DNA from: Saturnia japonica
Taxonomy: Eukaryota; Arthropoda; Insecta; Lepidoptera; Saturniidae
NCBI GenBank assembly: GCA_033032175.1
Contig: CM065320.1
Location: 15,829,413-15,893,412 of the forward strand
DNA length: 64,000 nucleotides
Direction: 5' to 3'
Below the pieces are notes generated by a model. That model was not told the DNA's origin. It saw only the letters and a list, made by a program, of their open reading frames with translations, and did no database searches. How positions within the stretch are numbered: the first letter of the stretch is position 1; every line of letters begins with the position of its first letter. This document shows, in pieces, positions 46,091 to 58,569 of this stretch. A program made the translations under genes and the position numbers.

Positions 46091-47895
46091 ACAATTACTC
46101 TCGCTCGAGCTGTCAGATAAGCGAGACTTGGGGTGTACGGTGTGCGTCGGGTCCAGTACTTGCGAGTCCTTTGCGATAACAATGGTTCCCTTGTTAGAAC
46201 TGCCCGGGAATTTTTATGGCAAACTTAAAAGTCTCTAGTTGATACATACATACATATCATATCATTATTGATTACTGCCTGCCAATATCTCTGGAATGGC
46301 TCATGTGGTAGTGTGTGTCAGTAAATGAACAGTGTACACGGTAACTATTGCCTTGCGATAGAAATATCTGTGGTTGGACGCTTTACCAGTAGAACTATGC
46401 ATAAGATCTACGGTTTAAGATTGTGAATTATTTTCATATTAAATTGTTATATAATTTATACGTCTGCAATGTTTGGTAGAGTTCATTTTATTATTTGCAA
46501 TTTAACAAAATTAATACAAGTGGAAATAGAATGAAATGAAATGAAAATGAAGTTTATTAATGATATATTTTTGTCATTGATATCTATTTATACATTTATT
46601 TTTTGGATTTTAACTTGTTTTGTAATATCTATTCTAATCAAATAGTTATATTTTACAACAAAAATAGATAGTTAAAAAAAAACAGAGGAAGTCATAAGGA
46701 AAATATGAATTTTTAAATAACTTAAAGTTTGAATTATTGCACAGCATGTCGATGACGCGAAATCACAAGATTTTACCTATACAAAAAGTCAAACACGCGT
46801 ATGACACTGTCGAGTATATACAGCGTATTGTATATTTATATATTTATATGTACACAGACCGCTATACTACACGTCGCTAGTCTGACGCAAGCGCAAAACC
46901 TCACGAACATGTCGAGGTCATCGGTGACGCGAACTTATAAGTTTTTTCCTACCAAAAATTGCTCAACGCGGCTACGATTAGAAAACGCGTTCGTCCGCAG
47001 TTGAAAAATAATGACACACAATTTAAAACACTGAATCCGTACTCTCGTATTTACCAACCAGTGGTCTGGCCTGGAGCATAATAAATGACATAAGTTGGTT
47101 AAGTGGGCCTTGCTTCAACAATAGAGGCTTTGTTTTGGGATCCCTTGTATTAAGAAGCTGTTATATTTATGTCCGAAGGGTGGAACTCATTCGGTTTTAT
47201 CAATACAATTAGCTATTTATATATTGGGTGCTTCGGTAATTTACGGGAACTGTTGTGAAATTAATAGTTAAAATGTTTATTGTTCATTATTTTAAGAAAA
47301 GCCAGACTTCCTCCCCTAGCAGAAAAAGGGCAGTCATTAATCGGTTATCCCACTCCGTCATTAATTGTAATTTTATTGCTTGTTACGAGATTAATGGAAT
47401 CTATAATTTTAACTTATTTACTATGAAAAGAGTATGGCTAATACATTTATCAAATTCTTATATTTTTAATCAACAATAAAAGGTATAAAAGCAATCCTAT
47501 TTGTAGTAATTTTGTTTCAATTTTATTCTTCAGAATTGCATCCAACTCATGGTTTACTTTGTCAATAATGTTGGTCTACTACCTTACACTCACAATTAAC
47601 TTATCGTCACATGTAAATGTAGAAACATTACGTAGGCATTAGAATGTATATATCTATACCTATAGTATGTTTATAAAAGATCCTCCACTATAATATCTTT
47701 ATGATTGCTGCGGTCTATCGTGTCAGTAGATCTACTTTTACCATTTCATAATTACCCTTAATGACACTTTTTCAATAATTACTTATTCCCTTATACCTTC
47801 ATTTTAAGTATACTGTATCATAGAATTAGATTCACATTATTATTGTAAATGTTTGCCTCATTATACTAATGATAAATAGATTACCTGTGTATAAA
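46091..47895. other. No gene seen
   Basis: Contains a GAAAT-type tract (46528-46550) and a degenerate ~160-base direct doublet at 46745-47000 (each half starts 'catgtcga' and contains 'gacgcgaa' and 'aacgcg'). Otherwise AT-rich. Confidence 0.4.
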
Positions 47896-48165
47896 ACTAG
47901 CGTTGCCCCGCGGGTCCTAACATGTATATTAATTACGCAGTAATTATTTTCACCTCGTAATTTTATTTTTAAACATATAGATCAATATCTATGTGATCGA
48001 GCTTTGCTCAGTATCTTAAAAAAAAGAAAAACACCTATCTAAGTAAACTTTGAATGTGAAACAATATCTAAATACAAAATTTCATCCAAATCGTTGGAGC
48101 CGTTTCCGAGAAACCGATTACATATTCATATATATACAGGAATTGCTCATTTAATAATATAAGAT
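47896..48165 (+). repeat. ACTAGCGTTGCCCCGCGG repeat (family G)
   Basis: Starts ACTAGCGTTGCCCCGCGGGT and has 'aaaatttcatccaaatcgtt', 'ggagccgtttccgagaaacc', 'tacaggaattgctcatttaa'. It resembles short elements common in Lepidoptera. Only copy in the window. Confidence 0.55.
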
Positions 48166-49155
48166 AACCTGTCAACATAGATTAAAGATTGGTTGTAGTG
48201 AGAGCGACGATATTATTGATATTTCTTATAATCTGTCAATTATGGGATAATATGAGCTTCTTCTGTAAAAAAAAAATCATAAAGATGAGTCAAAATGTTT
48301 TTGACTTAAATTTGGGCTTAATAAGAAAAAACATAATTATGTCATATTTAGTGGTCCTTTGTAATAGATTGAAAATTTGGGGAAAAAATACATACTAATG
48401 TATTATTAATACAGATAAAAGTTCATTTTTTAATTTGTCATTGTATAAATATATCTGTCATTCTTAGTAATTGCTATATGAATATTAAAATAATTTTAAT
48501 GGGCGGTTCTTATGATTAGATATTATTAAAATTAAATTTCTGCATGTATCAGTGATTGTCCATGAATTGACTGCCTTCGAACTTCAAAATCAAGAACATC
48601 TCTTCCAAGTATAGAAACCAATTAAACAAACATTTTTATCATAAAAAAAACTCTAAAAACTGTAAGTATATTCTTTTATACAAACCGTATCGTGATGATT
48701 TCTGTTCCGTCGATAAATGGTTTCAAAGCCCGAAATATATTTTCAACAGGTCCCATTACCAGGGCATTTGCGTTCTAAATCCTCTGAGCCACCACAAGTA
48801 TTTGAATCATAAAATACAGTAAAATAAATAGTACAAAGTTGAATGAACAATGTTTAGTCACTAGGAAATTAGTTTTCGACTTCGCAATTGTTAATTTTTT
48901 GTTATTTATACTACCAATATTGTCGAAGTGAAATGAAATAACATGTGTGTGTGGACGTACAATGCAATTATGTTAATGCAATGGCTTGTATAAACCCGTG
49001 CTGTCAGCTAGCAAACGCGGAACTATCGCGATCTACGGACAGCCCTATTTGAATGAACTATCCGTTGTAAATCCTTTACTATTTTGTTAATGTGTTGCAT
49101 TTGTACAATTCGATTTGCTATTTAGACATTAATTAAGTACACCAATCTATAGTTG
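48166..49155. other. No gene seen
   Basis: AT-rich. The frame at 48189-48398 is low-complexity and unrecognised. Confidence 0.35.
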
Positions 49156-49485
49156 AATCAATGATGGCCTAGTTGGTAACGTTTACGAACATCGCATCGT
49201 GTCGATCGACGTGAATTTTAACCCCTACAAAGCTTTCGGTGAAGGAAAATATCGTGATGAAACAATAGCATGGTGGTAGGGCATTTTCTAATACACACCT
49301 GACTAGCTACCACATTCAAGTAGGAAATCTATCGCCAAACACTAACAGGTTTATTCTGGCAGCTGCACTTGAGAGCTGGTCTTCCACCAGGCTTATCGTG
49401 CTACTATCTTGGCCGACATTGTCACTTAAGATCAGGTGATATTATGGCCACAACGCTAAACCAACAACGATAATAAAATATATAA
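49156..49485 (+). repeat. SINE S1
   Basis: 'gatggcctagttggtaacg', 'ctttcggtgaaggaaaatat', 'agcatggtggtagggcattt', 'tctggcagctgcacttgaga', 'gatcaggtgatattatggcc'. The B box is degraded to 'gaattttaacccc'. Confidence 0.7.
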
Positions 49486-49663
49486 TCCAGCTCAAGAGAC
49501 TGTTTTTTTAAAGTGATAACTTCTTTAAATCCGTTGTGATATGAAACGAAAAAGCGACACTGAAAAGAGATAAACACATACATCTATAGGATTTACCCTG
49601 CGAGAGGATGAGATAGAATATATTATACACGGTTGATGCTAACCCTGATTTCCACGGAACGTC

Positions 49664-49770
49664 GTAGGATTGGCCTAGTGCTGTGACGACCAGACTTGTA
49701 CGCACTGTTTTATGTACAGTACGAGTGGTCGATAGTTCGAGTCCTGCTGATTTAGAATTTTTAAAAAGAT
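49664..49770 (+). repeat. tRNA-derived SINE (family S2), copy 1
   Basis: 'ttggcctagtgctgtgacga' (A-box-like) and 'agttcgagtcc' (B-box-like) frame 'cttgtacgcactgttttatg', which is matched in inverse orientation at 54855-54962. Confidence 0.6.
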
Positions 49771-50981
49771 ATTGTAAAGAAGATTTTTTTATGTTTTCTG
49801 AAGGTTATACTTCCGCCGCTTATGAACTGCACACTTGTTTTTGTTTCTTTGAACGTGTATTAATCTGGAGCTACAAGAGACTTTTCAAAAATTATTTTTA
49901 CATTTTGTAAATTATTTATTGAGGTAAGTTATATAGGCTATATAACTTCGCGCTATGACCCTAAGAAGTAGAATGGTAGCCATGGAAATTAAGTAATTTG
50001 TAATGCTGTTGCTTGTAGGCTAGTATTGGAAGTGAGAGCAACAGTAGGCTACACTGGTGCGTTGGCAGTGGCGCTGTGGTGAGTTAGTGGAATAAATTTG
50101 AGACGGATGAAACCGTAAGGGACAACTAGTATTTTTATATAGGAAAATCTTCTGGCCATTCAACTTTTTTTGACTTTTACGTCTCTTTTGTCGTTTTGGC
50201 TGGTAATATATCAAATTTAATAGAAACTAAATTAGTTTAAGAGTTGGAATTGGGTCTAGTGTCTATGTAATAAAAAGCAAATGAGCTATTTAAAATTTCA
50301 AGACTTCAATGTAATTAATGATTTGCATTATAATGTTGACAAATATAAACTTTGTTGTATAAACTCTTAAAGTTGTTTTCATAAGCTTTATTTCTTTTGG
50401 TCTGATTCCATAATTTGTACTTGACGTTACTCCAAGTATAAGATCGTTTTACAGAAAAAAAATCTTTTTTTTTTGTGTTCAAACTAGCCATTATTTTTTT
50501 ACTATTTTTAAAGATTAAAATGGCTATTCGACTCCTTTGAAGTAATATACCTTTTAGAACGGGTAATAGTTAATTGTTATTTGATATAAAACAAACACAT
50601 GATGTGTTGCTCATGATCATGAGTTTTTGCAGGATCTTCAAATAAACTTACATCATTTGAGCCTATGCTATGTAATATCGGTAATATTTTGCGTAATATA
50701 GTTAGATTATTATGAATAAATGAATTGGATTACAAATAATAAAATGGAACGTGAATTTGAGATTTCACAAAAATACCGTGACAAGTTTTAACAATGAGGC
50801 CACCATTTTGTTAGAGAGCTGAATTCACTAAAAGACACTAAGTTTATAATACAATATAACTACCCATTTGATAATGGTAGTAATAATCTGTGATAACAAG
50901 GATTAACTATCCAAATTATAATACTGAATGTCACTTATAAAACATGGGAGATGGAATTTCGGCAAATGCCCGTTTATAAGA
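49771..50981. other. No gene seen
   Basis: AT-rich. The frame at 49683-49910 is an extension out of the SINE and not a gene. Confidence 0.35.
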
Positions 50982-51352
50982 ACTAGCGATTGCCCTAAGC
51001 TTGAAATTCGTCCAGCGACTTTTTGATCATAGAATATTTTATGTTTGAAATTTTGCAGTATTCATTAACATAAACAATGAGTATTATCTACATCACTTGC
51101 TGTCACTTTTCGTTGAGTGACAATGTCAATATTTTGGGGGGTCTAAGTTCAATGGCACTGGTCGATTTAGGATTCGAAGTATTAATTTATTTAATTTAAT
51201 ATATGTATTAGAAACTGATATTATAGATAAATTTTAGTTTTCTGTACTCTTTCTCCATAACTTTAACCATGCCGAATCTCACAGTATTCCGTGCACGCAA
51301 TACGCTTATAGGGGGGTAGAAAGCTTTTGCTTCACGCACTAATATATAGATA
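50982..51352 (+). repeat. Family C repeat, copy 3
   Basis: Starts ACTAGCGATTGCCCTAAGCT. Has 'atctacatcacttgctgtca', 'ccgtgcacgcaatacgctta' and ends TAATATATAGATA (51340-51352). The minus frame at 51208-51462 overlaps it. Confidence 0.7.
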
Positions 51353-52573
51353 GGTCTACCTATAGATACTGGGAATATATTATGTAGGTCATTTAGAATT
51401 TCTCTATGTGTAATGTGTATAATCCATAATATGAACATAAAATGAAATCCACTACACCACAATAAATTAATTTAAAATGGTTCCCAAATTGCGTTTGAAG
51501 TCGTAAGCGATGTTGGAACGAAATTGCTTTTTATTATTATTAGCTTTTCGTCTTTGTTTTTCTTAAATAAAACACAGCGATTCCATTACACCGTGTAATG
51601 GAGACAGTCAAGTCGCAATAATTGCAATTCCGACGGCAATTCATTGGAACGCAGCACGTACGCTGATCGTTTGTAAGGGACGAACTCTAGATTACTATTG
51701 GGAGTCAATTATCTACCAAATTTATTATAACTGACGCAATTTATGAAAATGACAATAAAACGTCTTCTTAACTTATGCAGAAACGCATACATTAAAAGGA
51801 CATAATTTTTTCTTACTTTTTTATTGAGCCCAAATTTTGTAAACCTGGCTCATATAATTTTACTAAGCTAGATGAATCATTATTTGGATTTACATAACCG
51901 AGTGGTTCAGACATGAATTCATGCACAATGCGGTCTTTTGCGTAACATGACAGTTTTGATATCTTTGTTCAATTATCCATTGTTTTGTTAACACAAAATA
52001 CGATGCGCTTACTTTGAAATAAAAATCAACGTTACATTGTTCACCTCATTATTGTAAAAATATAATCTTTTTAATGATCTAAAGTAAGACAGATATAGAT
52101 ATATCGTAATATTTTACAACTTTTTATAAATTTGTTTGGGGGGTCAAGAACATTTCACAGATTTTAATCATACCCTCATTGCGTCCCTGCAGTTAGTCGT
52201 TCGACTTCCATATTGCATTGTCTGGAAAACTAGATAGATACACGTTAGATACAATTTCTCGGTCGATCGGCTGCATCTCACTTAGATGCCAGAAACTTGG
52301 CCTCAAGTATTACTTTAATCCATAAGAGTTATGGCGACATGGATGCAAATTTACATGAATCATTTAACTATTGTGTGAATTGTAAAATAGATTCTGCCTT
52401 CAGTTATAAATAACATAATTGTTAGTCCCGGTATTAAATTCCGTGATGCGATTTTAAATTTATGAGTTTAGGTATGTAACCGTTCTTCAATGGTGACTAT
52501 TATCTCCAACGAAAGTAGAGATATAATATAATACGTTAAAAACTTAATTGCGAAATGAGAAAATCAATACAAT
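51353..52573. other. No gene seen
   Basis: Unassigned AT-rich DNA. Confidence 0.35.
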
Positions 52574-52925
52574 TGTGTAGTACATTAATTTGATATATCT
52601 CTTAAGGTTTACTCAGCGTAAGCCATTTAAGCGCTCGAATTGATTCACCATGACCAGCTTTTTTTATTTGGTCAGAACCCTAATTCTTTTTCTAAAATAA
52701 AAGTACCCTAAGTTACTCCCTAAAACATCAGCTATTTATCAGTGAAAGTCCCGTCAAAATCGTTCCAACCGTTTCGGAGATTACCCGGAACAAACAGACA
52801 CACAAAAATTTAAAATTGTTTTGTTTTTTTTTTGTTTTGTATCGTATACACTTTCAAATGCATTTATTAAAAACTATTGTTTTGACATTACAAACAGACA
52901 CATCAATTTTATTTAATTGTATAGA
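52574..52925 (+). mobile_element. Helitron-like family H, 5'-truncated
   Basis: Starts mid-element at 'attaatttgatatatctctt'. Carries 'ggtttactcagcgtaagcca', 'gtttcggagattacccggaa', a short 'acagacacaca' in place of a long GACA tract, and the end 'tttaattgtatagatca'. Confidence 0.7.
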
Positions 52926-53800
52926 TCAGTTGATATATCAATAAATCAAATATTTTCATGGTTACTTTTTGTATTGATAGGAGATGGCGCTGTCACAATT
53001 TTGTACTGGGTATCGTTTGTTTTTATAAACGAATTGCAATTTTATTTATTTATATACATTACGGTGGTCGCTCTAACGTTCCATGTTCACTAATTCTTTA
53101 TGTTTCTTTGTTTGTTTGTACACTTTGTACCCTATGCTTTCCTAAGCCATTCACGCACACCCCTGATTGTTTCTGTATACGTACCAATAAGTAGCTTACA
53201 ACAAATGGCGTGCAAATCGTTTCATTACCAAGACAGAAACAAAGTCACGGGAAAATGCAAATCTTACTATACTTATATTGATAGTACCTTATTAACTACT
53301 AGCTTTTCCTCACGTTTTCACCCGTGTTAATTTTGTACGACAAACACCGCGCCGCCAACGCACCCAGTAGTTTAACTTAATTGTAATCATTTCCCGCAAG
53401 TACAAATTATATTAATTTTTCATTATCACCTAAACTATGTTTCAGAATACCATACTCTAAGAAGCAAAATTTAACTTCATAAAATTGTCTTTATGACGAA
53501 GTAACTCTATGATGAAGGATTAATATGCCTTGTCTAAAAATAATGCTTATAAATCACTTTTTAATTTTCAACAAATTTTTGTCACCAAATACCTTATTTT
53601 GGCTTATGTATAAGAGATAAGCATATTTTATCGCTGACTTTTGTTTAGATATACTAAAGACCAACATTATTGTGCAACATTATATTTCCGTATCAGTAAT
53701 GATTACGCCAGAGCACGTGGATAAAAAAGTTCGGGAGGGCTTCGACGTCCGACTTATGTAACAAAAATCAATATTTAAGGCTATCTGAGAGCCGAAGCCT
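52926..53800. other. No gene seen
   Basis: Frames at 52958-53194 and 53100-53330 overlap in different phases and show no domain. Confidence 0.35.
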
Positions 53801-53938
53801 AATTTTAGTCTATACTATTTACCAAAAGTCTGGCTATCATATACAAAAAGAGTTTTTTGAATCCGACTAGTAGTTCCAGAGATTAGTGTGTTTAAACAAA
53901 CAAACAAAAAAGCTTTTCCGCTTTATTATATTAGTATA
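53801..53938 (+). repeat. Repeat family E fragment
   Basis: 'gaatccgactagtagttcca', 'gagattagtgtgtttaaaca', 'aaaaaagcttttccgcttta' is the inverse of 29350-29430. It ends 'ttatattagtata'. Confidence 0.6.
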
Positions 53939-54618
53939 TGTTTCTTGTCAATAGGAAATACTCGGTATATATTATTGTTATTTTTCATGCATCCAGTATA
54001 TACGGTATTCGTACTGTTTATTTTAAAATATATTTAGACATAGTATCTGAATAGATTTGTTTATTCATTACAGAACGCGGCGGGGCGCCATGTTTGGGAA
54101 CTTTGTAGAAACAAAGTGATTGTATTTGCTTTCTCGGTAATTACCTCTACTATATACATACTGTTGACGTAATAATCCATGTGTTTCTGGAACGTTCGGA
54201 ACACTAAAAAAGTACATTTCTACCTTCGTGTTCATTTATTTTCGACCTTGTGGTACATTGGTAGTAAGCTCTAATATTTGTGGTATCCGTAAATACCAAA
54301 GCTTATGTGGGTAAATCAATGATATTGACGCTCTGTACACGCTATCGTGAATGGTGGGCAATTGTCCTCGATTCACTTTCGACTTGATACCGGTGTGAGC
54401 GATAAGAAACTTTTATCCTTTTTTGACAACAGTGTTTCCGCCTGACGCTGTCGTTTCCTGTCTCTTTCGTTTCAACATGCTGACAACAAAATATGTAACG
54501 ATTTCAAATTGTTTTTATTGGGAGTGTAACGCTACTATTTATAAAACGTCATTGGGATAAACCAATAAATCAGTTGTGTCGCTAAGGTCTATATTTGTTC
54601 TCTCTTCTCAATTTATCC
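53939..54618. other. No gene seen
   Basis: Unassigned; a short GC-rich 'gaacgcggcggggcgccatg' occurs at 54074. Confidence 0.35.
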
Positions 54619-54832
54619 CTAATACTGCTCTGTTGGTCGAGAGGTCGCGGGTTCGATCCCAACCAATATCTGACTATGTGGAATGATCAAAATTGTCAAT
54701 TGCGTGTCTGGGCGTTAAATATACATGACATATATAAATGAATGAGTATAGTTTATCAGCTGTTTCATTTCCATAATACAAGTTTTGCTTTATTTGGAAT
54801 TAAATGAACTATGTGAAATTGTGTTTAATGAT
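54619..54832 (+). repeat. tRNA-derived SINE (family S3), 5'-truncated
   Basis: 'tgttggtcgagaggtcgcgg' and the B box 'gggttcgatcc' lead into 'attgcgtgtctgggcgttaa' and 'atttccataatacaagtttt', the body of a SINE widespread in moths and butterflies. The A-box half is missing. Confidence 0.65.
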
Positions 54833-54854
54833 ATATTTTGTATCTACATTGGTC

Positions 54855-54962
54855 TGAAATAATAAAATCCCTAATCAGCGGGATTCGAACCATGTCGGCT
54901 ACTCGTATTCTACATAGAACAGTGCGTAGAAATCTGGTCATAACGCAGCTGAGCCAATTTCA
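54855..54962 (-). repeat. tRNA-derived SINE (family S2), copy 2
   Basis: On the minus strand: 'aattggctcagctgcgttat', 'gaccagatttctacgcactg', 'ggttcgaatcccgctgatta'. It matches 49664-49770 in order and spacing. The B box is perfect here. Confidence 0.65.
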
Positions 54963-55694
54963 CGACTTTCATAATTTTGAAAATCCTATATATGTAATGT
55001 TTTTTTTATTTAGTGCCGGTCACTTTTTTTCAGTTTAGCTCCCACCTATCGTTGCAAAACTTTTCTTACTAATTCTAAATATGGACTTGTAAATGTTTAA
55101 TCTGAAAGTAATCATAGAAAACAAGGAAAAACATATAATGAAATTTAGAATAAATGAATAAATCAAATATATCAATCAACCAACAACTCAATCAAATATA
55201 GATAAAACGTTAATTTATTAACAAATGCGACGATAAAAATAAATAATTACAATAAAAATCATTAGATTAATCATACATCATTAGATTTTATTTTATTAAA
55301 ATAAAGATATGCACAGATTTAACACCATGTGCCGTACAAACAAATGAACAAGCGATTTCTTTTTTTACAGAACTGTAAAACCGAAATGCATTATTAAACA
55401 GACTACAGGTTTTAGTTTCCACAACGCATCTGCATTACAAAGGAATATCAGAAATAAAACCGGTCGACTTACAAAGGCTGGTTTCATATATTTATTATAG
55501 AAAATTGGCGATGCCTCTATGCGCAGACACTGAACAATCTATAATAGCTTTTTATTTTCGCTTTTAAATATTATTTTTCCACAGAGTAGATAAAGATAAC
55601 TAGTGATATGTATATTATTTTGATCTCTTATATTGTTGTTAACTTCAGACCGATTTATATCTGGGGTTCAGTATATTGGAATCATCGTATAATT
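54963..55694. other. No gene seen; MITE M trace
   Basis: 55085-55150 ('gacttgtaaatgtttaatct', 'gaaagtaatcatagaaaaca') recalls the interior of MITE family M. The rest is AT-rich. Confidence 0.4.
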
Positions 55695-56115
55695 TTTATC
55701 TTCTTCATCCGAGCTCTCCTAATTTTTTGCTGCCAGGTCAATCTGTCCTGGGTTGCCGAGTCGAGCAGTTCTTTCTCCAATAGGAGTTTCGTCATACTAC
55801 TTCACCACGTAGCCGGAGGTCGTCATCTACCTCTCTTATATTCAGGTAGTTTTAATGCTTTCATCACTACATGCTCCTCGTCTCTTCGCATCACGTGACC
55901 ATACCATCTGAGACGGCACTCGGTTAGTTTCTCTGATATAGGATCGACTTTAAAACTACCACATATAGCTCGTTTCATACTTTGTCTAGTTTCGTTAAAC
56001 CTCCAGACCACCTCAGCATCTGCTTCTCGGCAGTTTAAAGCTTTTGTACATGCGTCTTTGTTAAAGGCCAACATACCGCTGTGTACATCAAAGCTGGTAT
56101 AAATACCATACCTAA
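55695..56115 (-). mobile_element. RTE-type LINE ORF C-terminus
   Basis: The minus frame (56125 down to 55823) reads VDPISEKLTECRLRWYGHVM then RRDEEHVVMKALKLPEYKRG. After a stop it continues RPPATW and TQDRLTW to about 55730. It is the classic end of an RTE-like LINE (VDPI-EK-ECRLRWYGHVMRR-E-V-KAL-LP-GRGRPP-TW). Open for 100 codons, so comparatively young. Confidence 0.85.
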
Positions 56116-56274
56116 TATTTCTCAAAAGTGTTTTTCCGTTACTTCTTTATCAAAATTAATGATTCAAACATCATTCTAAGGCGAATGACAATTAGTTTAA
56201 AATGAATGTTATCGTTTAATAAAGAAATTATTAAAAATCCTTTTCATTGGGAATGCTTACTCTCGATGCTAATG

Positions 56275-56510
56275 AAAATTTTTCTCTACTAGTGAAATAC
56301 TCCCACCCTAAAGAAAATCGCAGCTAAATAGCCTTCTGTTGTGTTCCTTTGGTGAGTAGGGTTTCCAGAGCCCCTTGAGTGGGTTCAAGGTCGGCATCGT
56401 GCTGGTCATACTTATGGTATTACAAGCGTCAATAGGTTACGGTAGCCGCTTACCATCAAGCGGGCTGAATGCTTGTTTACCACTTTTAGTAGTAAAAAAA
56501 AAAACGTTCA
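56275..56510 (+). repeat. LINE-tail/SINE-like repeat (family T), copy 4
   Basis: 'gaaaatcgcagctaaatagc', 'cttctgttgtgttcctttgg', 'tattacaagcgtcaataggt', 'taccatcaagcgggctgaat', then a short poly-A at 56494. It ends like a retroposon. Confidence 0.65.
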
Positions 56511-57296
56511 AGGTACCATTTGCTAACAATTTATATTGTTTACAATCTGTAATGTGCAAAATATTCACACGAGAAAGCTGGTTAATTTTAGATAGTTTAG
56601 TTGCAATACAGCTTACAGATAACTATTTATCTATTAGGACCGTCAGTGGCCAGTGTATTAAATGCAGTCACATAAAAAAAAAACAATTTGAAAAATAAAA
56701 TACACTTGGCCTTTTAAGGCAATCACAACATGCACTGTGTAAATAAAAATACATGAAAAGAATACAAATTTAAAAAATCAGTTATAACAGGATTATTAGA
56801 AATTACGTCAAATACGTATATACAAACTAATACAATAATAAAATAAAGAAAAAAAAACATCTATGTCCGCTTTATATATAAAAATAAAAAAACGAAATTA
56901 TTGTAACATTATATTAATAATACAGTTTTTTTTCTAACTTAAAACTTTTACCTATTTCCATATATTTTTAGGAAACTGGACTCGCTCATTACCCCCTGCA
57001 ATATCATTTTTTATCAAGCTTAACCCCCTTATTACGTGAATATAGGCTATGTGTTTTAGAACAAAAATCACGAGGCGAACCGAAACATCGACGATATGAA
57101 GTTGCCCGTACGAACTTCACTCAACTGAAAGAAAGCCTTTGAACGCGCACGGGCGTTAACAGTGGTGTTATCTAAATAAATTATTGTACGAGTTGAAATT
57201 ACGTTATATCACGAAATAAAGTTTTCTTATTTTACGTCCTCTAAAATCGGTTGCATGACATCGCAACAGCCGCTACACTATGTAAATAATAACACC
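56511..57296. other. No gene seen
   Basis: Unassigned; AATAAA at 57213 follows a somewhat GC-richer stretch (57070-57170), which is too little to call a 3' end. Confidence 0.35.
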
Positions 57297-57600
57297 ATCA
57301 TCTTCTTAGCCCTTATCCTACTTAAGTAGGGTCGGCACAACATGTTTTTTTCTTCCACTCTACTCTATGAAATATCATCTCAGTATTCACACCTTTTGTA
57401 CGCATATCATTCTTTACACAATCCATCCTTACCTTCTTCGTTGTTCCTCTACTCCTATATCCATCCACCTTCATAATTAACATTATTTTAGTCGTATAAC
57501 TTTCATCCCTCCTCATGACATGCCCGTACCATGCTAGCCTATAATCCCTCAACTTCTCTGTGACTGGTGATATTTTAAGACTTACTTTAATAAAATCATT
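57297..57600 (-). mobile_element. RTE-type LINE 3' end
   Basis: The minus frame reads SPVTEKLRDYRLAWYGHVMR, RDESYTTKIMLIMKVDGYRS, RGTTKKVRMDCVKNDMRTKG, VNTEMIFHRVEWKKKTCCAD, PT. This is the canonical end of the subfamily to which 5205-5475 also belongs. The frame is intact; the tail is AT-rich. Confidence 0.85.
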
Positions 57601-58334
57601 ATTAATAAATAATAATAATATAATAAATAATAAATTCACGTAAATTATAACACGTAGCAAAATAATAAAATATCTATTGCGACAGTGTCAAACTCGATTC
57701 GTGATCCTACGATGTGAATTATCTTGTAATCCCTTCTCTAAATGTAGGGTGGATATACTTATAAGCTGTCCTATGACTTGGTAATTTTAAAATGAAGCTT
57801 GTTTAATCGTAATAAGGATAAAATTCCGTTGTTTATTTTTTCTTTATAGGTTTCAGCGTTTGGATAAATTTCTTGTTAAATAGTGACAGTCTGCTTTAAG
57901 ATTTGTAAAATACTAACCATAGTGGAAGCTACTGAGTCTCGCATACCATGATTTCATCACGATGCTTTCTCCGCAGGAAGCTTAAGTTTATTGTTGGATC
58001 TCAAAATCACGTCGATCGACGCCGTGACCGTACACGCTACCGATGCTTCAAAAGATTTAATTTAAATGCAACGTCTTTAAAAATAACGTTTCTTGCGCAA
58101 AAACTACGAAAATATGATGACTGGCCAGAGATAAAGAAAGGGAGCGAGAGAGACCATAATTTTGTTATAAACCGAGAGAGATGGACGAGTACAATAGAAT
58201 AAGACTAGCGTACCCACGAACAAAACCAAGCAACAAGTCGAGTAATGTATTAAAATAAAAGAATACATGGTGTGTTAATGATGAATTATTAATGTTTCAT
58301 ACAGTAAGCAGTTATTTAACAATGAAAACAATGA
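57601..58334. other. No gene seen
   Basis: The frame at 57948-58202 is Arg/Lys-rich with no recognised domain. Confidence 0.35.
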
Positions 58335-58442
58335 AAGCCGTTGGGTGCAGGCCGCATAAGATCGGTCGCTCTGGAGATCTATGGGGGAGGCCTATGTTCA
58401 GCAGTGGACGTCCTGCGGCTGAAATGATGATGATGATGATAA
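58335..58442 (+). mobile_element. RTE-type LINE 3' end with (ATG)n tail
   Basis: Reads GCRPHKIGRSGDLWGRPMFS then SGRPAAEMMMMMI, the same ending as 10086-10380 on the other strand. Only the last ~110 bp is present. Confidence 0.85.
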
Positions 58443-58569
58443 CAATGAATAATATCGTCAAAGTTTCACTGCCATCTCGTGTACTAAATTGCTTTATTTT
58501 TATTATTGGAAACTTTTTGCCGTTTTTGAAGGAAATTTAAAACACATGCTCGTGATTTGTGAATTTATT

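Noticed and set aside
58292..58540. ORF with a run of Met codons (also at 10058-10399)
   Set aside because: The Met run is the (ATG)n tail of the RTE-type LINE and not a protein feature.
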